NCBI GenBank assembly: GCA_023333565.1
Contig: JAJKFH010003165.1
Span: forward strand, 1,116,001-1,180,000
Reading direction: 5' to 3'
DNA from: Puffinus mauretanicus
Lineage: Eukaryota > Chordata > Aves > Procellariiformes > Procellariidae
DNA length: 64,000 nt
Positions 26,843 through 41,859 of this stretch are shown here, piece after piece. The notes under the pieces are model-generated. The model saw only the letters and a list, made by a program, of their open reading frames with translations, was not told where the DNA came from and made no database searches. The position numbers and the translations under genes were made by a program. Every line of letters starts with the position of its first letter. Within the stretch, counting starts at the first letter, position 1.

Positions 26843-27286
26843 GTCCAACGAAGGGTCACCATGCTGGTCAGGGGCTGGAGCACACAATATACGAGGAAAG
26901 GCTGAAGGAACTGGGTTTATTCAGCCTGGAGGAGAGAAGGTTCAGGGGAGACTTTATTGCAGCCTACAGCTACCTGATGGAAGGATACCAGAGAAGAGAG
27001 AGCCTGACTTCTAGAGGGTACACAGCGATATGATGAAAGGCAATAGTTATTGTTGGAACATGGAAAATTCTGATTAGACATAAAGAATTTTTCTTTTTTT
27101 AACCATAAGGATTGTCAAATATTGGAACAGGTACCCAGACAGGTTGTGGGATCTCCATCCTTGGAGGGTGTCCAACTTGAAATGGCCCTAAGCAACCTGC
27201 TCTGATTAGACCTGCTTTGAGCAGGGGTTGGACTAGATGAACTCCAGAGGTCCCTTGCAACCCAAATTGTTCTATGAGTCTATGAA
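26843..27286 (+). repeat. CR1 LINE fragment, 3' end (old)
   Basis: GCTGAAGGAACTGGG with TTCAGCCTGGAGGAGAG and CAGGGGAGACTTTATTGC is the CR1 ORF2 C-terminus. It is followed by TGGAACAGGTACCCAGAC, TTGAGCAGGGGTTGGAC, and the terminal TTCTATGAGTCTATGA octamers. The frame is broken by small indels and stops. It is moderately diverged. Confidence 0.85.
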
Positions 27287-27379
27287 AATGCATTAAAAAG
27301 GAGAGGGAAAAAACCCACTAGTTAAACCTAAAAAATATTGCCACAAAAAAGAAGACCATAGTTAACCTTACGGAGCAGG

Positions 27380-27520
27380 TTTACAATCAGAAAAGTTCTT
27401 AAACAGTAAGGACAAAAATCTACTTACCTTCGAAATAAAATTAGATCAATTTATGAAACGGAGTGGAATGAAAAGGACTGGACTAGCAACCCTGCAAGTG
27501 CCACATCCCTATGATCTGTG
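27380..27520 (+). repeat. Possible ancient CR1 3' end relic
   Basis: AATTTATGAAACGGAGTGG through CCTATGATCTG resembles the worn 3' end of an old CR1 subfamily (DxFM, then a CCTATGATCTG terminus). It lies just after the previous CR1 and may be an older insertion next to it. Confidence 0.35.
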
Positions 27521-28834
27521 TTGATGCTTGTAGTCCTAAACCTATTTTTGAAACTTAGTATTTCTGAATCACTGATGACATTTTTACATAAACTCTCAAT
27601 GCAGTGAAGGAATATGCACCTACACAACAATTCAGCACACTCTTCCTCAGTATGAAATACTCAAAAACCACAGAAAGAATTTCACTGGTACTTGCAGCAA
27701 AAGAGCAGCGCGCACAGCCCCACTCCCAGGGCCGCCAGAATGAGAGCTCTGAGTGTGAGCACCACGGGGACAGGCTGTTGTCACCCACCACCAACGTAAC
27801 TCAGCCTGCAGCCTACCTCTGAGCTGCCCTCCAGAGCAGGTCCACGTGCTAAGTGAATTGGCCTAGGAAACCAGATTTTTCTCCTACGGACAGCAGATTA
27901 AGCTTCTCATACTGTGTTTCTGGAGATGTTTCTCTGCAGTTGGAGGAAAAAGCCCGTCTTGGTTTCATAGTGAAATACATCACTCTATGCAAGAAAATAT
28001 TTCCTTGGCAAAAACTTAATCTTGTTGGTTTAGTCTTTCTAGTTCAGCAGAGAAAGCTTCACATGTGCTTCAGCTGAACGGGTAAATATTCAAAACAGAG
28101 CAGTGATACTCTTTGCATGTGACATTATGAGAAACAGATGAAAATTACCTACACCAGACGGGAGAATGGTATTCTGCACTTTCCACAAGGGCTGCTGCTC
28201 CTCGGTGACTGAAAAGTTTAACAGATGCTCTTGTGAAAGCCTATTTGCCAGGTGAAACTGAGAGCTTTTGCTTTGGCTGCCTCTCAAACGCAAGACTACA
28301 AAATGTTTTCCAGAAAAGTTCAGATGGGAGAGATTACTCACAAATTGCCTTTGTCATCACTCAGAGAAGAACTGTCTCTGGCTGGAAATATTTCAGAGGT
28401 ATTTATTGTATTCTGAAAACTTCATTTTATTTCTAACTTATTTACAGTTAAACATTTAGAATCATAAAATATGAAGTATAAAATATTTAACAAAATAGAT
28501 GCAGTTCATGTTGTTCAGATGCACCATAGATAAATGATGAAACAGTAAACAGCATAGGAATTTCCCGATGGTCCTCTCTCTCATTTACCAGGGAAAGGAG
28601 GGTGTAGACCTGTCCTATACATTCTGGTCTGACCAGTATGGCATCAACCTTTCATTTTAGAGAGAACAACAACACTCTAATTTCTGGGTCCTCTGTCTTC
28701 CGCAGTTACCTTCACTATCTGAAATGCGACACTGTAATGTTCAATACAACAGATACCCTCTGAAGTTGGTATTTTCAATACTTTTTCTTTTTTTTTAAAT
28801 ATAGAACTTCCTAGAAAAGAAGAATCAGGTAATT
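27521..28834. other. Intergenic or distal 3' UTR of FRMPD4
   Basis: No recognised gene. If the poly(A) signal near 28430 or a later one is used, part of this is FRMPD4 3' UTR. A donor-like GTGTAG|GTAATT sits at 28149 after an 80-codon minus-strand frame, without further support. Confidence 0.45.
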
Positions 28835-29405
28835 CAGGCCATATGAACAAAAGAGTCATTTATTATATATATATTCTCTAGTAAGTTATAATAGTCTCTT
28901 GAATTTTAAATGTCTTTTTGCTATTTTCAATGCTTAAAAATTATAATTTTAAAACATTAAATATTGTGTTATATACATTATGATTTAATTTCTCATTTCT
29001 AAACACGGAGCATTCTCCAAGTGAAAACCTGGATGAAACAGAAAACAACTTCATTAACATAACAGGCTTTAAAAGTTCACTTCATACAACCATAGATTTG
29101 ACTATATGAAAAATAGCCAAACATCAATTTGCTCCTATATGGGATTTTTTCTGTTCATTTTTCTGGTCTTGGGGAGAGGGTTTTTTTGGCTTTTGTTTTT
29201 GTATAAACGGAAGGACAGATCTGGTCATTACTTTTGTCAGTGTTCAGTATTTTAACTTTTTTTTTTAATCTCATACCTATTTTATATAAAATAACAAAAT
29301 ATACAGAGAAAGCTGAGTTTGTTACATTAGTTCATACACATACAGTAAATAAAAGTTTTTTATGTATGGCTTTGCAAAGGTAGATTATGAAGTGACTTTT
29401 GTATT
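28835..29405 (-). other. FRMPD4: FRMPD4 proximal 3' UTR with candidate poly(A) signals
   Basis: The region is AT-rich and without a meaningful ORF. AATAAA occurs at 29410-29405, overlapping the long-form stop, and again at 28864-28859, where cleavage would fall near 28850-28835. A further AATAAA-like site lies near 28430. Which is used cannot be decided from sequence; the UTR could continue further left. Confidence 0.45.
28859..28864 (-). terminator. Candidate poly(A) signal AATAAA
   Basis: A canonical hexamer lies about 545 nt past the long-form stop, in a TA-rich context. It is a plausible 3' end for FRMPD4 transcripts but is unproven; a single AATAAA is common by chance in AT-rich DNA. 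Confidence 0.35.
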
Positions 29406-30754
29406 TTATTTGTTTAAAAGCATTTTAAGAGAACGTGTTAGTGTGCTTACAATAGCGGCCATGGTAGTTGAATGTCGAGCCAAGAGTTTAATGCTAGGAT
29501 CACTGGAGGTCTTGCCTGACACTGCTTCTGCAGCCTTCAGAAGACAAATGTAGTTTATTACAACCTCGTCTACCTTAGCTATAATTTCCTGCTGCTGTGT
29601 TTCAGAGTTCATGACTTTAACTAAACGCATGCAGGCTTCTGTTAAGCAACAGAGTACTTGAAAGCTGGAAGTCATAGCTAAAAGCATTTCCTCAGGGCTT
29701 TTATCAGCCATGGCCATTTTCCTGCAGGCACTTCCCAACTGTCTCGATTCCATAGATAACAGTTGTTTGTACTTAGAAAGTTTAAGGTCATATGTTTCTG
29801 GATGTAAATCTTCTCTCTTGCCCATACTTGCTCGGACCAGTGAGAGTAGCTCATTGGCATCCTTTTGTGCTGCAATAAATCCATCAGGCATTGCATACGT
29901 CTTCTCTTTCATCACATTTATTCGTGTGATTCGTGCGTCGAAGGCCACATCGTTGAGATTCACATCAATTTGGCCACCTTGGATGTCAGCACTCTTCTCA
30001 TACGCGTTGACTGCCTCTTCTTGCAGGGGCTCAGCAGCTTTCGGGGACTCCAAGACTTTCTGCTCATTTTCACTAGAAAACGATTGACCGACTGGTTCTG
30101 CGAGCTCACACGGGAGCTGCGGTTCGAAGAGACACGAGAGCTGATGGCTGTCTCCATCATCTTCATCGTCATTGTCATCGTTTCCTCTGCTTAGGAAACA
30201 ATAGCTAAAGGGGCCACGACACCTCCAGGTGCTGGTGTCCAGCTTCCGCAAGGGCAACGTTCGACACTGCTTGGAGTCCTTCTGACTGGTGCCTGTGCCT
30301 GAACACCTCTTACTGTCCTTCCTACCAGTGCTGACGTACACACAACTCTGGGAATAACTTTTTGACAGCTTTTTGCCCAGGGGGAGTTCCACCCTTCTCT
30401 CCGAGTTGGATTCATCCCTTCGGGTGATGTCCAGGCATTTCAAGCTGGCTGCGGCTGCCTTCTTTTCAAACAGCATCTCAATGCCTGCAGATCCTCCAAT
30501 GATGCTGCTGCTGCGTCTCAGCACTTTCCTGTTGTGCGGCATCCTGAGGCTTCCTCCTATCATGTCATATGGCCGTAAACTAACTGTTGCCCCACAAGCC
30601 TGATTTACTTTGGGAATGTCACAAGAGTCTTGATTTTGACTTGGCACCTTTGATTCTGATAGCATGGATGATAGCATGATGGAGTCAGCTAGAGGCTGTC
30701 TAGGAAAAGCTGTAGGCATGCCTCCTTGTCTTCCCTTTTCAGGCTCTGTGAAAG
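29406..30754 (-). CDS. FRMPD4: FRMPD4 long-form C-terminal extension (alternative acceptor)
   Basis: A 449-codon open frame (448 residues plus TAA at 29408-29406) is entered if the second acceptor, TGTAG, is used. The junction reads E-T-T-A-F-T-E-P. The first ~270 residues are Ser/Asp-rich and disordered, with a DNDDEDDGD run and a basic KKLSKSY segment. The last ~150 residues, from about DANELLSLVRASMGKRED, are strongly helical with regular heptad-like hydrophobics (SSFQVLCCLTEACMRLV) and look like a helical bundle. This part resembles the C-terminal region of the paralogue FRMPD3, by recollection only. So long an uninterrupted frame in 38-40% GC DNA, with codon-like composition, argues that it is translated. 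The ETTV ligand is lost in this form. Confidence 0.75.
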
Positions 30755-30790
30755 CTACACTAGGGGTAGTAGAAGAGCAGACAGAATAAT
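30746..30790 (-). promoter_or_regulatory. FRMPD4: Tandem 3' splice sites of FRMPD4 terminal exon
   Basis: On the minus strand a pyrimidine-rich tract (TCTGTCTGCTCTTCTACTACCCC) is followed by TAG, then 5 nt later TAG, then 9 nt later CAG. The first AG (30760) gives Val-stop. The second (30755) and third (30746) are in frame with each other and open the 448-residue extension, differing by three residues. The second AG is the end of the short-form stop codon. Confidence 0.8.
30755..30759 (-). CDS. FRMPD4: FRMPD4 short-form terminal codons (Val-stop, PDZ ligand ETTV)
   Basis: Using the upstream acceptor CCCCTAG (AG at 30761-30760), the terminal exon contributes TG to finish a Val codon, then TAG. 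With the previous exon this gives K-E-T-T-V-stop. This matches the known class I PDZ-binding C-terminus of FRMPD4/Preso, which binds PSD-95. The stop is in the last exon, so nonsense-mediated decay is not expected, and 30754-29406 becomes 3' UTR in this form. Confidence 0.85.
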
Positions 30791-31953
30791 TAAGCATCAC
30801 CCTGATAATATTCAGAGACTGAATTTTTAAATATCTTTAACAGTCAGGACAAATGGATTCATGGCATTTCCCAGTGGTCTCCATTCCTCAAAATATTTCA
30901 CAAAAAATTCATTGCTAGTTCCTCCTGTCTTTTGTATTTCAATCTATCATCTACTTACAACTTATGAATAGTTAATTGTTCATTCCACCACAGCAGACTC
31001 GTTTAAAAAAAGGAATAGAAAATCATCTATAAAACTTTCTAAATCTCCCCCAATATATGGATTGGATATTTTCTATTAAATAATTAGATGCATACTTTCA
31101 GATTAAAATACCTTCTTTAACTATACCTGAGAGGGTAAAGAAAGCTATATTCATGGTGATTTTGGTTTGGTAATGTGTTTTTTTGGCAGAGAAATAACAT
31201 TTCTTATTCTTGCTCCTAGTCTGTCCTACTTTTGGATTTTCATGCATTCACACACTACTGCTATAATGTGGGTTGCAACCCAGGAAGAGGGAAACATTTA
31301 AAACCCAACTGAAAGCATTTCCAATGTTATCTCTGAAAAACTGCATTTTTTTATAACAGTAAGTTCACAAAATCTCTTGAAATTGGAACTTAAAAATGCA
31401 GTAATGGTTCTATATGTAAATTATTCTTTAAGAAAACACCTACTGTCAGATGGTGAAGTAAATACATGCTTAATAAGATAGTGACATTTTCTCATCCTTA
31501 CATTTAGAGCTTTTTATTCATACTGGCATGTTTTTGACAATCTGCTAAAATAGCATATAAGATACATAATAAATGAATCACAGTTTTTCCTCTCCTACAT
31601 CAATATACCTTGGGAAGTCATCTCATAATCTAACACGTATCCTGGAACTCAAGTGACTATGGATTTTGGAGAGGCTTCCAAAAAGTGGAAGAGAGGCCTC
31701 TCCATTAATGTCCCCCCAAATATTTTTAACTGTAATGAGAGGTTTTAAAAACAATTAATCTTTGTAAGCAGCTCATAAGAACATCTCAACATGTACACGT
31801 AAATTGAATAGATACACCAAAGGTCTAATCCCACTGTCTTCTACAGCTTGACGATGAAGTTTCAGGTAAAGATAATGCAAACATCACACCTAGTCATCAA
31901 CCTTAACAGGTAGCTTTAAAACAAACGTAAGAAACTTTTTATTACTGCTCTAC
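30763..31953 (-). other. FRMPD4 last intron
   Basis: A 1.2-kb AT-rich intron between the ETT exon and the tandem acceptors. No repeat was seen. A pyrimidine tract and a branch-like TGCTTAAT precede the first AG. Confidence 0.8.
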
Positions 31954-33225
31954 CTGTAGTTTCTTTTATCTTGGGGATCCGATGACAACCTTCTCTCAAA
32001 GTGCCGAACAGTGGTTCAGCATTAATTGCTGAATGCACGACAGGCACCGTCATTCTGTGACACACAGCTTCAGGCTGCTGATGCAGGTCCTTGTATGTCG
32101 TTCCATGGTTTGGAAGAATGGCAGCTCTTTCATCTGCTGGAATATAGGCAATGCCCTTCACTGATGGGTCAGAGATAATGTGCTTAACATCAGAGGTACA
32201 AAGAGGAGATTCAACGGGGGTAGCACACGTGCTACTGCCTGTGCTGCATCCTGCATCCACTGAAGAGCACTGAGAGCTTTGCAGTGAGAAATGGCCTTCA
32301 CTTTGCAGAGATGACATGCGCTTAGCCAAGTGATATTCACAAAGTCTAGCCACGCTCTGCTCAGCTTCTGGAAGCTTTGAAGGATGGTCATCTGCAGATA
32401 AATCGGTATCTTCTGCGTCGTTTAGGTCTTTGGCTGAAGACACGGGAGTCATATCTGACAGAAAGTTTTCACCTTGGCTAAGCCCCGAGGTATCATCCTG
32501 ATCCACCTCAGGATCCACTTCATCCTTACAATCAGTTTCTGTTTTACCAAGGACAGGAACTCTTGGAAAAGTCTTCCCGTTCACTGTTTCTGGGCTTGGC
32601 TTATCTGCTGCCCCATCATCGGCAGCGTACCATCTTTGGCGAAAGGCAGTTCTCTCCACATTAAAAGTGCTTAGGCGTTGACTGTCTCTTGCTGAAAGAG
32701 TTCCAAATTTAGCTTTTAGATCTTCATCAGTCTCTGCTTTTTTAGTTCCCTGTTGCTTTTTCACAGTAGCATTGCCATCAGAGGGTGCTTTTACTTTGCT
32801 GTCTGTCATCTTATTTTTCCTTTTACTAGTGCAAGAATATACCAAGGATCCCATGTGCAATTTGCTAAAATAATCAGTGACAGATTTTGTTTCCATGGTC
32901 TCTGGCTCCATTTCCATGTTATCTGAATGAAGAATCTGCTTTGAAGGCACAACTTTTGACTGTAGCTCTGCAGCCTGACGACCAGCCAAAGGCTGTGAGG
33001 GCTTCATGCCTGGCCCTCCAGCCTGATTCTTAGTGATGGGAAATTCAGTCTGCTCTTCCACAAGGGGTTGGTAGCCTTCACTTGTGGTCAAAAACATACG
33101 TGCAGTGTTTTCCGACTGTTTCTGTGCCGCGGCTAGTTCAGAGCTTTCAGTCATTTCAGAGGAATTTGTTTCATTGCCAGAATCTGAAGATGACTCAGGG
33201 CTATATGCTCGCAGGATAGCTACAC
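31954..33225 (-). CDS. FRMPD4: FRMPD4 coding exon: Ser-rich tail, LGN-type motif, up to ETT
   Basis: This 1272-bp exon is in phase 1/1, with acceptor GGCTTGCAG and donor ACAG|GTAGAG. It starts [16 protein letters not shown] and ends [10 protein letters not shown] followed by one base of the next codon. Around 32290-32362 it encodes [18 protein letters not shown], which I believe is the region reported to bind the TPR repeats of LGN/GPSM2; that placement is from memory. Serine clusters and [16 protein letters not shown] are other conserved blocks. The base left after ETT makes the choice of 3' splice site downstream decide the C-terminus. Confidence 0.94.
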
Positions 33226-33548
33226 CTGCAAGCCACAAAAAATAAGAGTCAATTAAATGACAGCAGCTGAAGCACCTGGATAAGTGACAAGCAAAGGGGG
33301 TGTGTTAGAGACAAAAATATGCTTGGTAAGAATACTCTGACTTTATTGCACAGTTCCCAGGACAAGTAGTTTAGTAACATAATGGTAGTTCCACTAAATA
33401 ATATGGAATATGATGTATGCAAAATGATGGCAAAAAAAAAAAAGAAAACCAAAAAAGACCCCAACCCTCATGAAATGGAGTATTTCCAAAGCTAAATGGA
33501 TGAAATGGAATGATTTTCAATGAATAAATGTAACTATGGTGAAAGAAC
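33226..33548 (-). other. FRMPD4 intron, 323 bp
   Basis: A short intron between the two large tail exons, with a T-rich stretch near 33430-33441 on the gene strand. Nothing else seen. Confidence 0.85.
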
Positions 33549-34610
33549 CTGAATTGTCATTCGTCTGCTGTTCCTCTGAAGCAGCCAAAGCTTCTAGTGC
33601 TTGAAGTGTAGAGACTACAGCATCATCTAGCCCCTTCTCACACTTCCCCTCTGTATTAGTAGGGACAGCATCGATAAGCGACACTGGAATGTCATCATTG
33701 CCTAGATTACTGGCTTGCTCCTTGTTGTCTCTAGGCTGCGTTGCTTGATTCTGAGAGTCTTCCTCATCTGAACTGTCCCTGAAGCCAGGTGGAGGAGCAG
33801 CAATGGCCATGTTTAAGGTATGCAATAGGAAATCATCTTCATTATCATCACCTTCCGGAGGTGGAAGTGAAGTCAAATCAATAATGTCATCACTAGAACC
33901 AGAAAGGCTGAGAAGAGCAGGCCTATTGATTTCTCCTACCATAATGTCTTCTTCACAGCTTACTTCATCTTCATCTTCGGCATCATCTGTGTTTTCTGCA
34001 TAACAAATATCATGCAGCAAAGGCTCTTCTATCCCTTCCGCAGCTCCAAATATTTTACCATCGTTTATAGTTGCGTAAACAGAATTCGTAGCAAATTGAA
34101 TGCTTTCAGCATCTGGTGACAACTCCAGGCCTTTAATGTCATTGGCATTACTAATATAAATGGCTCTTTGTTTTTCCAGTACTTCCGGACTTTCATCCAA
34201 AAGCCTTTCATAGCCAAGAGTCTGGGGATTGATACCATCCAAGTTGTGATCTCCAAATATAAAGGAAACTTTTGCTCCCCTGGGGGAATCCTGTGCTTTC
34301 TTGCTAGATTCCAAACCTGAGAGTGACAGCAGTGAAGGCTGATTAAAATTTCTGCTTTCTTCTGCTTCAGTGGGGTCACTTTGCTTGGCCAGATGCTGAT
34401 CAAATCCACCTGAATTATAAGTATTTTCTATGTACAGATGTCTGTGTTCTTTTTGACATAACAGACTTTCAGAAACATCTACAGTCTTCTGTTTTGGATC
34501 AGCAAAGGACATTTGAGTCTCTTGATCTCCTTCAGCCAGGAAAGTGGTCGTTTTTGGTATACAGTTCCACTCAGAAGCAAGGAGATTATGCTTCCCTCTA
34601 TTTTCAGTTC
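33549..34610 (-). CDS. FRMPD4: FRMPD4 coding exon: acidic tail with Homer-type ligand
   Basis: This 1062-bp exon is in phase 1/1, with acceptor ACGCTATAG and donor TTCAG|GTTCTT. It starts [15 protein letters not shown] and encodes about 354 mostly disordered residues. Landmarks are [17 protein letters not shown], a [15 protein letters not shown] acidic block, [17 protein letters not shown], and [20 protein letters not shown] (33781-33795) fits the PPxxF ligand for Homer EVH1 domains; Homer binding is established for Preso1. Two repeats of the form PxLLSLSG suggest short linear motifs. Confidence 0.94.
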
Positions 34611-35346
<736 letters not shown>

Positions 35347-38300
35347 CTAAGAAGAATACAACCAAGTCTTGGTTAAAGCTGTTCCTCCTCAATCTGTTTA
35401 CCTGCTGACAATACTACTACATGGAAGCAAAAGGAATTACATCACAAACACCATGTTGAAAAATACACACGAGAACTTATTTTCCTCACTACCAATATCA
35501 AACAGTATCGAACATTTAGAAAAGACTGGAGTTGCAGTAAGATAGAAGTCCAACTGGACATTTCAACAATTGATTTTGCTCTCTTTCTGAATGAAGCTAA
35601 CCGTTTTAAGACTCTTGTTCCATCTTTTTCTTGCATAGATATATTATTCTCACCAAAGCACTGTTTACTGTTACTCTGAAACTGCCGAGGGCTAAGAACC
35701 CGGTACATTAGGTGCTGGAGTCCTGCAGTAGTATGGGAACCTGCAGCTTCCCAGAAAATGCGATGCCCTAAGCACACGTAAAGAAGCAAAACATGGGAAA
35801 CAAACAGAGTCAGGGAAAGTTCACTTTCAGAAAATACAGTAGTGAGGTTAAAGCTATCATTACACGGCAGTGACAGTGAATATTACAATGACAGCTTAAA
35901 GACTTCAGTGTTTGTGGCCTGGCATTACTGAAAAGACAAGTGATGAAAAAATAAGCAGATAAACAGAGACAAAGAGAATGGAGAAAGATCCTCAGAAGGG
36001 AGATCAGCAAAGAAAACAAACTCAAAGCATTTAGACAAAAAAGTCAGACCTAACAGAAAAACGAAAGACCTCAGAGCTTTGAAAAACTATGGCTGCCAGG
36101 CTACTGAGCATCGAAGCTGAGACATCCATGTGAGACATACTTTCTTTAATTCCCTTTTCAATACATAAATTACTTTGCCTAAAACTTTTGTTCATGTCTT
36201 TGTAGTTTTTAACACCAAAAGCTGCTCTTCTCAAATTTATTTCAAGGTGCCTCGCCTCTAGAACTCCTAGAGAGGAAATAAAAATGAAGCCCTTACCATG
36301 ATACATAGATAGAAATTACACCATAGACAACCCATCTTATCACTCATAGCTTGTAGAGACTCATAGCTATGTGGACATTTGTGACAATTTATCATGATTT
36401 AGCATGCAGAGCCCACTGTCACAAGACAGATGCAGGGACCTGCATCATTTGTTCCAGGAGGAACATTACATGCAGCAAGGATGGCTTTCCAACTTACTCA
36501 ACCCCTTACTCGTCAAAAGACAACTGATTCTGATGGAGGCTGTGGCTAAAACATAACTGATGATCATAGCTTACTACCAAACCCACAATAGGTCTGATAA
36601 TTTTTTAAATGCCTGTGCTTCAGCATCTTAGGCCAAAATACCCTGGGTGCCCTGAATGTTGTATGAACAGTTTTCAGCAACCTGGAAAAATTTATGCATT
36701 TTTTTTCCTTTGAAGTATTTTGTGCTATAGTTCGAGGTTCTATTCAATACATGCTTCTTTCAAAGCATTCAACTATAGCTATAAAAGTTAACTATAAATT
36801 ATTTAACCTACAACGGGCTAATTCATCTCTGTTCTTTCGAGTGACTACTAAAAACTAACAGTTGAAATGCTATGTTGATCTCAAATTTTCTGCAATGATT
36901 GACAGAAATGGATGATCTCCACAGAAATCTGATTGCTGAAAACAGTGCTGTGAACTACTGTTGATCTGTTGAACACTCTTGTGACAGCTAAACTTTTACT
37001 GCCTGCTTCTGCCAAGTGATACATGCTTGAGAAGACATTAAACAGAACCAAAAATAAAATAAAAAACCAAACCGTTTATTCATTTATTCATTAAAAAAAT
37101 ATTGGCATATACGACATATATCGGCATATTCAGAATCTGGATATATGAACCTGCTACCTTAGGGTAAGCCAAGGGATGAAAACATCAGTTGAGAATAACT
37201 ACCTGTGTGTGCCCGCATCTTTTACACAGGACACAATGACAACTCCTACTTGTGCCCCACAGAGAGGCAATTTTTTGTCAAATTCCACCCAGAGCCTCCT
37301 AGATTTGCAATTTAATGTTAGGTCAGTCTCTCTGGGTTTAAGATTGCATTGTGTTAAAATGCCAGGAGATGGTTTGCAATAAGACATTAACAGTATTATA
37401 AAACAACACAATATCGTGGTAATATATAATACACTGGCATACAGCGCTGCATTTTACATACGAGTAGATGCGAAGGATTTGATTTCTGTATTACTTTCTC
37501 CATCTGCAAAAAGGGGATAACAGCTTTCTCACAACAGGGCTATGAGTTTAGCACAGTAATGCAGGTAAAGTAGCCAGAGATCCTCAGATGTTATCATTGC
37601 TAAGTAAGGTGAAAGAGATGCGGTGTTCACCAACCTGTACATTTCTCTTAAGTTGTTGTCAAAGAGCATGTAGATTAATTCACAGCAATGTTTTTTTCAT
37701 TAACTTAAATACAGGGAAACAGTTCCAGGTCAATAAATCTAAAGCATTCAAAGCAAAAGCTTAGTAAAATATTCCTTGTGTATATTTTTTGTGTACAGCT
37801 GGGTAAGCAAAAAGAACTGTTAGGCTCTTCAAGTTTCAAGTATAATGAGAACTATTCCTTCAATCTCTGGTTATCCCGATTAATGCTCTAGACAATCTAT
37901 GAAGCCTTCCACTTCAAAACCAAATAGAAAACACAGCAAGAAGAACCATGACAATATAATATACAAAACTCCTCCGATTGCCAGGAGATGCCACAGACAC
38001 AGTGTTAAGTGGGTTTCAAGAGAAATTAAATGACCATAGGTAGACGAAGAGCATCCATGAATACACTATGTAGGGTAAAACACTTAACTGGAATTATAAG
38101 GGCTAAGAAAAAAACCTTGCCTTTTTACAGTTTATTTCATTGGTAACCGCTATGCGGTTACTTGCAGTGAACTTTGCAGATAAAACACTGGATTACAGGG
38201 CACACTGGTCTGATGTAGCTGGTGATTCTCTAATGGTAATAATATCGTCTGTTACACTAGAAGTAGCTTCTAGGGGCTCAAGGAGCTTCAAAAGAAGGCC

Positions 38301-38612
38301 AATTTCATCATCACCACTTCCCATCATGGAAATCAAGGAAGCCAACAACAAAGCAAGTTGCCTGGGGTCAGCCAAGAAAAAAATCAGAATAGAACACAAG
38401 TGCTGCAAAGCACTAGTCCGGTACACTGTAAGCTCCTCAAATGCCCAAGCCATACCCTACATGCACTCTGACCACAAAAAAGCTAAAAACGCACTCTCAG
38501 AATATTATTGGCATGAAAATGTTCAGAACAGTATAGCTTGATCAAATACTTAAATAAAGACAAAAATGTTATTTAAAGATATTATATCAATATAAATCAA
38601 CAACATACTTAC
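35347..38612 (-). other. FRMPD4 intron within FERM F3
   Basis: It is 3.3 kb and contains the MIR-like relic near 37.5 kb and an 86-codon minus-strand frame at 38193-38453 with an acceptor-like CCCCAG inside. That frame cannot be reached in phase from the preceding FRMPD4 exon. Confidence 0.8.
37485..37600 (+). repeat. MIR-like SINE relic
   Basis: TTTCTCCATCTGCAAAAAGG followed by GGATAACAG, CTCACAACAGGGCTATGAG and GTAATGCAGGTAAAG matches the 3' half of a MIR consensus as I remember it (cctcatctgtaaaatggggat... gggttg...). MIR copies are rare but present in birds. It lies in an FRMPD4 intron. Confidence 0.55.
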
Positions 38613-38795
38613 TTTTACATCTAAGACGTGCAGCTCAACTCTAACACTGCTTTCGTCTTCTGTAAACATCTCAATCCTGTTCACGTGGCTGAAGTCTGCC
38701 AGGAGAGCCACCAGGTTTGTTTTGGTGTTTATCACATGACTGATTCCGTACCGTGGCCCTACTAACAGTGTCACTTCTGAACGCTTTTCTCCCTG
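38613..38795 (-). CDS. FRMPD4: FRMPD4 coding exon: FERM F3 lobe core
   Basis: This 183-bp exon has 61 codons in phase 0/0, with donor AAA|GTAAGT. It reads [17 protein letters not shown], then [18 protein letters not shown], and ends ELHVLDVK. This is the beta sandwich of the F3 PH-like lobe. The acceptor is a NAGNAG (AAGCAG), so the leading glutamine may be included (start 38795) or skipped (start 38792). I chose inclusion because the family sequence carries Gln there. Confidence 0.93.

Positions 38796-41859
<3,064 letters not shown>

Noticed and set aside
28090..28341. 80-codon minus-strand frame ending at a donor-like GTGTAG|GTAATT
   Set aside because: No convincing acceptor, no recognisable product, and it lies beyond the FRMPD4 stop; chance is likely.
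29710..30194. Plus-strand ORFs of 109-125 codons
   Set aside because: They are antisense to the long FRMPD4 terminal exon and explained by its open frame.
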